From: Oegoconia quadripuncta | Taxonomy: Eukaryota > Arthropoda > Insecta > Lepidoptera > Autostichidae | DNA: 64,000 nucleotides | Reading direction: 5' to 3' | NCBI GenBank assembly: GCA_949316235.1 | Contig: OX438758.1 | Span: 5,551,731-5,615,730 of the forward strand | Shown: piece after piece, positions 55,857 to 64,000 of the stretch | Numbering within the stretch: the stretch's first letter is position 1 | How the letters are laid out: every line of letters starts with the position of its first letter | The notes under the pieces: model-generated | Databases searched by the model: none | The model's input: the letters and a program-made list of their open reading frames with translations, nothing else | What the model was told of the DNA's origin: nothing | Program-made: the position numbers and the translations under genes

Positions 55857-56585
55857 ACTACACTGTCCAACTCGCTTCCGTGAGGCATAGTACCTATTAA
55901 GCTAGCGCTATTGCCCCGCTGAATGCGTAAGCTCAGCTGCTGATCAAAGTAGGCACCAGCTCTCAGATCTCCAAAGGCGTGGACCAGTCTAACGGTTAAA
56001 TCCTTTACAAATTGTTTCGTGTCAGAAGACCAAGGGTCCATTGTCTCTACTACAAGCGCCGCAAACTCGAGGTTTATAGAGATTGACGCATATTTACGGC
56101 GCTTGTTACTTTGAGCTTGTTCAGCCGCGGTTCCAGCTCTTTGCGCAGTTCCTTGTATATGGGACGGTGCCAAAGTATCCGTACAAGTTGCGTCCCATAC
56201 CAAGGTGCGCTCCAAGCACCAGGGTACTAAGGTGGCTCCATCAGGTCTGTTCCCGTCGTCCCTATATAAGCCACAAGGATCCAGAGACGCTGGGACCGCT
56301 GCAGTGGCGAGAGCGCGCCTAATTTAACTGATTAATTGCACCATGGCGATATGCGCGGCCGGCACTCTTCACGCAAGAGAGCCCGTGGCGTCCTAGCTGG
56401 TCCACGACCTTACCACATGAACAGCGATGAGGTTCACACAACTTAGGACCCAAACGTAAACTAATGGAAATACGTAGGGCATTGGGATCGAGGATGTGCC
56501 TAGGTTCTGGGAAGGAAAAGCATGTAGCCAGTATCCAGACTCTTTTTCCGCGACTGAATGAATGAATTTTGAATGAGGAGGGCAA
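55857..56585 (-). pseudogene. Retroelement ORF fragment with CxCG...GLSC motif
   Basis: Two frames joined by a one-base shift near 56318 read RISISLRLGPKLCEPHRCSC, GKVVDQLGRHGLSCVKSAGR, then PCGLYRDDGNRPDGATLVPW, ERTLVWDATCTDTLAPSH and VVETMDPWSSD. I know this block from many invertebrate reverse-transcriptase-like predictions, but I cannot assign the superfamily. Confidence 0.7.
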
Positions 56586-57224
56586 TTCATATTTAAATAA
56601 ATGCGAGGCAGTCTGTCTGTCCGGATTTCACGCCTAAACAGCTGAACCGATCATATAGACTGCTAGTCTATGGAATCTCCATTAGATAGAATAACTAATA
56701 TATGATATCCAAAAATTGGCAAAACAACCGACTCCCTATCTCCGGAGTGCATTATCAGATCTTAACCAAATTATTATAATATTAATAATTATAAATATGA
56801 GTGAACATTCATACACCATCGCCCTTCCAGTTTCGGACCACTAGGCCTGGGGAGGGATTCCACCCGTATGTAGTTAATATACCGAACATTCGCACTTAGA
56901 AGTTCGACTCTTCATTCATCATCAGACGAATGACACGCAGGCTCCTTCGGTTATTTAGTTATAATGTGTTTTCGTTATGGTATTATTACTCGTAGTTGTA
57001 TATATGTGGCAAGAGACTAAGCATAATAAACAAAGATATTATTTAATCTGATAAATTATTTACCTACCTAACAAAGTCCATTGCTAAAATTATTGCCAAG
57101 TGCCTATAATTGACATTCCGTAGCGGATACATAGTTTTTAAATGAAACTAAAATCTGATTGCGGCACTCAAATCAATTCAACTTTAGAAGTTCCCACACA
57201 AATTTTGCCGATCATCTGATATTT

Positions 57225-57480
57225 TTAAGACCCGATGAGAAACGACGGATATTATGTGTTTGACAGCGTTGTGTGTGTATATGTGTTAAGGCTTTGTCAA
57301 GACGTATCTTAGTAATTCATGGTCTGTTTAAATGCGGTTTTTCCTATGTTTCATGAAAAATCGTTAAGCCGTTTGGAAGATATTTAGGAGTTTTGGTGTA
57401 TTTCGATGATATCGATAGTTATTTATAGTTGTAAGTCATATTTGATGGAAACAGTTAAGCCGTTTTAAAGACATTTACCA
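57225..57480 (+). repeat. Dispersed repeat R4 copy
   Basis: GTTTGACAGCGTTGTGTGTG, GACGTATCTTAGTAATTCAT, ATCGTTAAGCCGTTTGGAAG. It abuts the piggyBac left end. Confidence 0.55.
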
Positions 57481-57557
57481 TGTCATTTAATGCCTCATAT
57501 GTTTAAAAACGATGTCAATAACTAATTAAGCATTTAAACATTCAACAAACGACATTA

Positions 57558-60182
57558 CCCATATATGCCCAGGAGGCCGAAAACGACCCAAAAGTACTTG
57601 ACTACTTTCATGGCTCCGTGACTCAATATTTTTATACTAATTTTAATTTTAGCGCCATCTTTCGATAGTTTAAGAAACTATTTTAAAGCCCACTTCGCAC
57701 TGTTATTGTTTACAATAATTTTGAAATGACAATTAGGGGTACAAGTTCAAACAAGTTCATTTCGACAAAAAGTTTACGACCGAGCGCATACAAATGTAAG
57801 TATTTTATGCGTGTTTGTTATAATTACCGTTGACATTGTTATTATAGTAAACTGAATATGTATTTTAGTGTAATATATATAAATTATTGTTTTGGAAAGT
57901 CTTTTTCCTATCGAAATCAGATGAATAATTTCGGTGGGTCGATAACGACCCGGTGGGCACAAACCATGTTTTAAGTATTCTCATATTTTCTTTTCAAGGT
58001 CCCGACACGTGCTCTCTGCAAGTGAAATTATAGATGCCCTTGAGGCGTTAGATGAAGAGGAAGATGTTCAGGGCATCGACGTGTATTTGGATCCCCCTTC
58101 CGGGGGTGCCATATCGGACGGCGATTCAGGCGAAGAGGACTGTGATAACATAAATCGGTTAAACCGACATCAATTACTCGCTCCAGCTGAGCTGGTAGTT
58201 CAACGACGCCAGGAAGATAGTGATGATGACACTTCCATTGATGAGGTCGCCACCAATTCTAAATCTCAGGTATCTGAACCCACCGTACTTATCCTGTTGA
58301 GTCGTCAGTTTCAACAGGTGTTGAAAAACTAACCATTGCCGATTCTGATGAGCGATTGGTTACGAATAGGCGATCGGCAAGGATCGATAATGAAGCTAGT
58401 GGCCCTCAATTAACCCGTGGTACAACAGCACAGCGCAACGTCAGGGCACGTAAGTGGATCAAAAGAGATTTGCGTTCCCAACACCATGAGTGGTCTTCGC
58501 CACCTCCACGAACTGTGATCACACTCACTAATGAAAGTGAACCAATTGAGTTTTTTCGGTTATATTTTAACGATGACGTGATAACGTATATTGTGAGACA
58601 TTCAGTAATGTACGCTGTTGAAAAGCACAACACAAACTTTTCGCTTTCGGGAGACGAGATGTATTGTTTTATGGGTATTTTGATTCTCAGTGGTTATGCG
58701 CCTCTGCCTAGAAGACGCATGTACTGGGAATCAAATGAAGATACCCACAATGTTTTGGTATCTAAGTCAATGCGCCGTAATCGCTTCGAAGAAATATTTA
58801 GATACTTTCATGTAGCAGACAATAGCAACCTACGCAGCAATGACAAGATGGCAAAAATTCGTCCATTATTCGATATCATGAACGAAAAGTTTCTTATGTA
58901 TGCTCCCATTGAAAAAAATTTCAGTATTGACGAGTCAATGATACCATATTATGGCCGTCATGGTTGTAAGCAACATATTCATGGGAAACCGATTCGTTTT
59001 GGGTTTAAGGCATGGGTTGCAGCAACTCGCTTAGGATACTGCTTACAAGTTAATTTATATGAAGGACGAACAGAAGCGCGAGAGACTGGCTTAGGAGAGC
59101 ATGTTGTTACCAAATTGACGAATACAATAAAGAACGAATATCCAAATACACAATTTTCAGTGTTTTGCGACAATTTTTTTACCTCACCCGGATTACTAAG
59201 CACTTTGCAAGAAAACAATGTCAAAATTACTGGCACCGTACGACAAAATAGAGTAGACAAATGTCCACTAATGGATATAAAATCCTGTAAAAAGCAAGCC
59301 AGAGGATTTTATGACTATAGGTTAGATACAAATGATAAAATTTGCGCTGTACGATGGAATGATAATAGCGTTGTCACCTTATTATCAAATGAATTTGGAG
59401 TACATCCCATTCAAAAAGCTCAACGATATTCAGTCGCTGCTAAACAGAAAATTGATATTGATCAACCAAACCTGGTCCATCAATACAACCGATTTATGGG
59501 TGGAGTAGATAGATTGGATGCAAATATTGGAGTTTATCGCATTGCAATAAGAGGCAAAAGTGGTATATACCCATTTTGATGTGGTTAATTGACGTCGCCA
59601 TAAATAATTCTTCTTTACTCGCCAGATCATTAGGGGCAAATGTAGACACAATAGAATTTCGCCGATCCATTGCAAGGTCTTTACTTCAGAAATATGGAAC
59701 TATGAAAACTCAGCCTGGGCCACAGCTAAGGATAAATGCATCTGTGCCTATGTCTATTAGGAAGCATGCGGCGGATCATATTATTCTGACAGGTCAGATC
59801 AGAAGAAGGTGTGCGATGTGTAAAAACAAAACCATCAAAATGTGCCGCAAATGTGACGTTAATTTACATGATAAATGTTTTCTAGCATTTCATTCATAAC
59901 TTCATACGGTCCATGCCATATTTATTTGGCGATACATAACCTGTTTACTTAATAAATAGTAACTGATTAATGCCTAATGTGTTTTATTTTGAGTATACTT
60001 ATTCCAATACTTGTGTACGACCTTATGTGCCCAAGGGGTCATTTTCGACCCACTGAAAAAAAGGTACTTAACGGCCTGAAAAACACAAATCACTATTAAA
60101 ACTCTTCTTCGTGATCATTAATAAGCAACATATGTGAAAATTACAAAAATCGGTAATCAAAAAAGTTCTGGGCATATATGGG
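57558..60182 (+). mobile_element. Near full-length piggyBac transposon (2.6 kb)
   Basis: Perfect 15 bp terminal inverted repeats, CCCATATATGCCCAG at 57558 and its complement ending at 60182. TTAA follows on the right (60183-60186). The left flank reads ATTA, so one target copy has mutated. GGTCG/CGACC palindromic words sit near 57577, at 57937-57950 and at 60039-60056 and may bind transposase. The transposase is damaged, so this copy is probably dead. Confidence 0.92.
58009..59899 (+). pseudogene. piggyBac transposase (DDE_Tnp_1_7), two frame breaks
   Basis: Three overlapping frames make one protein of about 625 residues. The acidic N-terminus (58009-58332) is left by a single-base frame change near 58288-58294. 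The catalytic body runs 58356-59579. One A is apparently missing from the run near 59554, and the C-terminus continues to 59899. Catalytic aspartates are visible in SIDESMIPYYGRHG (58929), FCDNFFTSPG (59169) and GGVDRLD (59508). The C-terminal Cys-rich zinc domain is intact (CAMC...CRKC...H..C...H, about 59812-59895). An in-frame ATG upstream of 58009 is not obvious; TCCCGACACGTG|CTC could be an intron/exon edge. Introns were considered but no GT-AG fits either break. Confidence 0.92.
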
Positions 60183-60417
60183 TTAACTGCAATTTATCTC
60201 AAGAGCCGGCGCCATTGGTCCCTACAGATGAATATCATCCACCATTCCAAGTACTAGTCCCGTGTGGATATGACCTAAATACTCTAATATGTAAGAGTCA
60301 CTTAAAATACTGTTTCATAGACGCAGATTACCTACACTAAAATTCAAGAAGAAATAGTAAACACAAATTGGAGTGAATTATTTTTATGTAAATAAATGAA
60401 AAAAAAAAAAAATTGCA

Positions 60418-60600
60418 AAAAATTTTGTATTGTGCAGACGCCATGATAGTTTTTTTTACCATAAAATGTACCTATCCTGCATCTAACGCCACCATGCAGT
60501 TCGAAATCGGTCAAGCCGTTTCGGATACAGGTGCGCCAAAGGAAGGGACATACATACACTCGAGAAACATTACGCTCCTTCCTTAGGCAGTCGGGTAAAA
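60418..60600 (-). repeat. Dispersed repeat R3
   Basis: Complement of 62980-63200 without the GTAT run; the CTCCTTCCTTAGGCAGTCGG end is intact. Confidence 0.65.
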
Positions 60601-60654
60601 ATAAAATTCATACACATGTGAACACCAGTAGGGCACTGCAATACTACAGGGGGT

Positions 60655-61449
60655 AATTAATAATAATAATATCCTTAGACATACACACAGCGCCATCTAG
60701 TTCCACAGTAAGCAACTACAGGCTTGTGTTGTGGATAGGGCTTGTAATATTCGCCCCAATTTTACTATTCGAATATTACGAATAGTTCAATCGCTACTAT
60801 TCGAATTAATCGAATATGACGAAGTTTTCGTATATTTTCTATCTAAAAAACAAAATAAGTAAATATAGCACATAATTCGTATATACGAATTATAATATAA
60901 AATCTATATAGATTTTATAAAGTTCACAGACATCAAAAGTAACATCGACTGATTTGTAAAGAAAAAACTAGGTTTTTCTGAAATGATTATAAGCTTTAAT
61001 AAATAATCAGACTATTTTTGACCAGGAAAAGACATAATATTTTTTTTTATTTGTGATTAATTTTTACGGCTCTGGAAGCGTGTCCTTTTGAGCCAGTCCT
61101 TTTTTTAATAACAAATAATTGCCAGTAGCGAGAATTTAATTTGGCGTTATTTTGTTCAATTCACGGTTATATTTTTATTTTATTATTAAAGTTTAGTTAA
61201 TATTCGAAAAATTCGAATACTACTCTAAGTAATATTCGAATAGGTAAATGGGGCGAATAATACGAATATTCGAATATACGAAGCCCTACATTTTTTTTTG
61301 TAAATAAATACTTATTATAAATGAAAACATCCATAACTCGGGTACACATGTCCGTATTCATCAAACAAACACATGCCCCTAGTGAGATTCGAACCCGCAA
61401 CCTTTTGGTATAGTGGTCAGAGTTGTTAACCACTACACCAAACAGGTCG
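60655..61449 (-). mobile_element. SINE-A split by a MITE
   Basis: 60655-60737 (tail half) and 61287-61449 (head half, B box as GATTCGAACC) surround the 60738-61286 element. Confidence 0.85.
60738..61286 (+). mobile_element. TA-flanked MITE rich in TTCGAATA, inside a SINE-A
   Basis: 549 bp, ends GGGCTTG...CGCCCC and GGGGCG...CGAAGCCC, with TA at 60736 and 61287. The subterminal ATTCGAATA words are repeated at both ends. The SINE lost about 24 bp between two ATAC words at the same place. Confidence 0.7.
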
Positions 61450-61649
61450 TTAGTTAGTAGCGTAATTAGCTTGTAATATAACAATCAGTAAACATTGTGG
61501 TAACTAAGCACAGGAACATTCGTTTATTATATTGATATCCACAACTTCATTCGCTTCAACACTCATTGTGCATGATCAAGTAGTTTATCAGTCTCCTTTA
61601 AAATAGTCGTTTCTTGGGTAGCAGTGGCAACAGACAGGGTAGCCTTTTA

Positions 61650-62182
61650 TTTAACCGCCTCCGTGGCTCAATGTAAACAACATCGGGTTTACGATTCGGC
61701 GGTCGCGGGTTCGATCCCCAGCGGGGTACATTGGTTGATGGTCGGTGTGGCAAACTCCTTGGTTTTTTATAATTTTCTTTTTTGTTTGACTTTTATATTT
61801 TTTTTTTCTGTCAGTGTGGCATTCTGTCTTATTCCTGGTTTGGTTGTTATTTTATTTGCAATAATAATTACTCTTTCGCCTCATATCCGTGTTTTCCTGA
61901 TCATTTAGCCAAGTTAGTTTTCATACAGTCCATTTTACTTTTCGCTATCCCGTACAGTCGGCCATTTGAAATGTCCGCCTGGCTAGCTACCACCAACTTA
62001 TCTAAATCTGCCGCCAAGCAGCAATGTCAATAGCATTGTTGTGTTCCGGTTGTCACAGATAAAATAGCCAGTCCCCCAAATCTGTTGGGATTTCCGGGTC
62101 AGTACGCTACCACCTTCGACCTCATCTTCACTTAAAATTAGGTGTGATTGGGGTCAAGTACGAACCAGTTGTGCATAAAGAA
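61650..62182 (+). mobile_element. SINE-B split by a 225 bp insertion
   Basis: Head 61650-61731, body resumes at 61962 (GGCCATTTGAAATGTCCGCC). The insert is T-rich and unidentified. Confidence 0.8.
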
Positions 62183-62574
62183 AAAAGCTAGTGCATTCAA
62201 AGTTAAATTAAGTGGGTACCTATAATTTCTTTATCACTTTTCAGTTACTTATTCATCAAGATTAGATATAATCTAACTAATTGTGTTATCGTTATATATA
62301 TAAGTTTACAAATTTCCTTAGATTGTTAGAAGTAGTAGGTACTATGATAACACGATAAGGCAGAAGGTGCGACTAACTGCGCACGCGCCATTTAATTCGG
62401 TAAACAAAAACAATAATAAATTACCGTGGATCGTATGTAAATTGGTAGAACGCGGAAAAACTATCTAAGTTTAGAGGGTTTATTCCGCCCAGTAGCGCCT
62501 TCTTCGATAAATTAAGATTTTGGTTTTAAATACAGAATAAATAAAAAATATATTGCTGCACTCGAGACGCCTAA
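62183..62574. other. Nothing assigned
   Basis: No ORF of note. TTAGATATAATCTAA at 62262 is a short palindrome. Confidence 0.35.
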
Positions 62575-62651
62575 ACGCTAAGCAAAAACGAAGGGTGTTG
62601 TGTTTGATGTATCTCAATAATGCATTTTACTAGACGTATTTCAGTAGTAGA

Positions 62652-62880
62652 CGTATTTTAAATATCCGCCTGGCTAGCTACAACCATCTTATCTAAATCT
62701 GCCGCTAAGCAGCAATGATAATAGCATTGTTGTGACCCGGTTGTTAGAGATAAGATACCCAGTCCCCCAAATGTGTTGGGGTTTCCCGGTCAGTAGGCTT
62801 CCACCTTCGATCTCATCTTCACTTAACATCAGGTGTGATATAGGTCAAGTACGAACCCGTCGTGCATAAAAAAAAAAACA
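62652..62880 (+). mobile_element. SINE-B body, head missing
   Basis: Begins TTTTAAATATCCGCCTGGCT. Only about 470 bp from the previous copy. Confidence 0.83.
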
Positions 62881-62979
62881 AAAAATCCGAATAGAGTGTG
62901 GTTTTTTTAAGGGACAGATTTATTACCCGTCTTTGATGACAAGCGGTTATACGTTTGGAAGATATTTGGCTGTTTTTAC

Positions 62980-63200
62980 CCTACTGCCAAGGAAGGAGGG
63001 TAATGTTTTTCGAGTGTATGTATGTATGTATGTATGTCCGTTCCTTTGGAGCATCCTGTAGTTAAACGGCTTGACCGATTTCGAAGTGATGGTGTCGTTA
63101 GATTCGTCTTGGTACCCGGAGTGTCGTAGGATATATTTTATTGTTAAAAACTCTAACATGGCGTCCGCAAAATATAAAATATGCTGTCGGGATTTTTGGT
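62980..63200 (+). repeat. Dispersed repeat R3, best copy
   Basis: AAGGAAGGAGGGTAATGTTT, (GTAT)n at 63017-63037, GGTGTCGTTAGATTCGTCTT, ATGCTGTCGGGATTTTTGG. About 220 bp. Confidence 0.65.
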
Positions 63201-63249
63201 TTTGAAATATATTTAAATATTTATTGGATGATGTCTTATTACTTGCTTT

Positions 63250-63705
63250 CCGCCCGCGGCTTCGCCTACGTGGAATAACTATATCGCGAAATATGTTTAT
63301 CCCGCGGGAACTGCTCACTTTATCGCGATAAGAAGAGGTTCAGTAGACATTTCCTTCCACGTACCGTTACTTTTTGGAATAAGCTCCCGGCGGATGTCTT
63401 TCCGAACCGATACGATCTGGGAACCTTCAAGAAGCGAGCATATTCCTTCCTTAAAGGCCGGCAACGCCACTGCGGATCTTCCGTTTCCGTAGATGGTTAT
63501 GGGCAGCGGTGACACTTACCATCAGGTGCGCCTCTTGCTCGTTTGCCCACCTCTTCAATAAAAAAAAAAAAAAAAAAAGAAAAAAAAGAAATATCATGTC
63601 TTAATAATCGCGGGTATATTCTACCTCTATACCAAATTTCATTCAATTGAGCTACAAACAAACAAATAAACACCCAAACTTTCGCATTTATAATATTAGT
63701 TAGAT
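63250..63705 (-). mobile_element. Helitron-like element split by a LINE
   Basis: 3' end CTTTCCGCCCGCGGCTTCGC at 63245-63265, 5' end CATTTATAATATTAGTTAGA at 63686-63705. The LINE end 63326-63590 lies between. Confidence 0.6.
63326..63590 (+). pseudogene. LINE ORF2 C-terminal fragment inserted in a short Helitron
   Basis: [20 protein letters not shown] then [20 protein letters not shown] to a stop at 63512. The 3' UTR ATCAGGTGCGCCTCTTGCTCG is followed by a long A-rich tail (63561-63590). It divides the Helitron-like repeat 63250-63705. Confidence 0.82.
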
Positions 63706-63734
63706 TCCGGGGGCTCTAACTATATATGATGGCG

Positions 63735-63806
63735 TTTCCGGGTCACAGTACGCTTCCACCTTCGGCCTCATTTTCACTTAACATCAGGTGTGATTGAGGT
63801 TGAGGT
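63735..63806 (+). mobile_element. SINE-B 3' scrap
   Basis: TTTCCGGGTCACAGTACGCT to GGTGTGATTGAGG. Confidence 0.78.
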
Positions 63807-64000
63807 AACCGCTTGTGTATGTGTAAAAAGCATTATACATACTTCGACCGTAATTGCCTGCCTGGCCTCGTAAGGTCAAACTCATACGCTCCCAGGATGG
63901 CTTACTTACTGGTCTATGCAGTGATGAACTACAAATTAACAGACTTGACCCCGTGAGGCCATGACCAACGTACATTCAAAGTACAGTCATGGACGGGTGA
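63807..64000. other. Right edge, unassigned
   Basis: GC-richer than its neighbours, with short open frames on both strands. An exon cannot be ruled out. Confidence 0.25.

Noticed and set aside
58288..59560. Introns in the piggyBac transposase explaining the frame changes
   Set aside because: The translated sequence continues in the neighbouring frame within a few bases at both breaks, so single-base indels fit and GT-AG introns do not.

Overview
The window is nuclear DNA of an insect, most probably a moth or butterfly. The evidence is AT-rich sequence with GT-AG introns, many tRNA-headed SINEs, short Helitron ends and mariner/piggyBac/hAT-type elements of the kind usual in Lepidoptera, and a small cytokine-like prepropeptide. 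The species cannot be told from the sequence, and no bacterial or viral genome features are present.

Left part (1-22.4 kb): the minus strand carries the first seven coding exons (276 codons, all splice phases agreeing) of a bridge-like lipid transfer protein of the BLTP3/UHRF1BP1 family. The start codon is at 22412 and the gene runs off the left edge. Its introns are filled with transposon debris, including a 3.8 kb Helitron derivative (5904-9665) swollen by a higher-order tandem repeat.

Middle (24.5-28.2 kb): on the plus strand lies a complete three-exon gene (241 aa) with the CFAP97/KIAA1430 domain, an axonemal protein whose fly homologue is hemingway. A 104-codon, apparently intronless ORF starts 32 bp from it on the opposite strand, and a 49 bp minisatellite lies just downstream. 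At 31.1 kb there is a 68-residue secreted prepropeptide with a tribasic site and a two-cysteine C-terminal peptide. A broken tandem copy with a related promoter follows 0.65 kb downstream.

Right part (32-64 kb): no further certain host gene was found, although a DRE-containing promoter and a possible 5' exon lie at 43.0-43.16 kb. The rest is a mosaic of mobile elements: a 5'-truncated CR1/Jockey-type retrotransposon with intact RT (39.1-41.7 kb), a nearly complete piggyBac with two frame breaks (57.6-60.2 kb), several MITE families with identifiable target duplications, at least four SINE families (one headed by 5S rRNA), and many LINE 3' ends. Insertions nest repeatedly, so relative ages can be read off.

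Exon boundaries come from reading-frame continuity, splice consensus and remembered family sequence. No alignment or database search was run. Mobile-element boundaries are exact where target duplications are quoted and approximate (about +/-20 bp) elsewhere.
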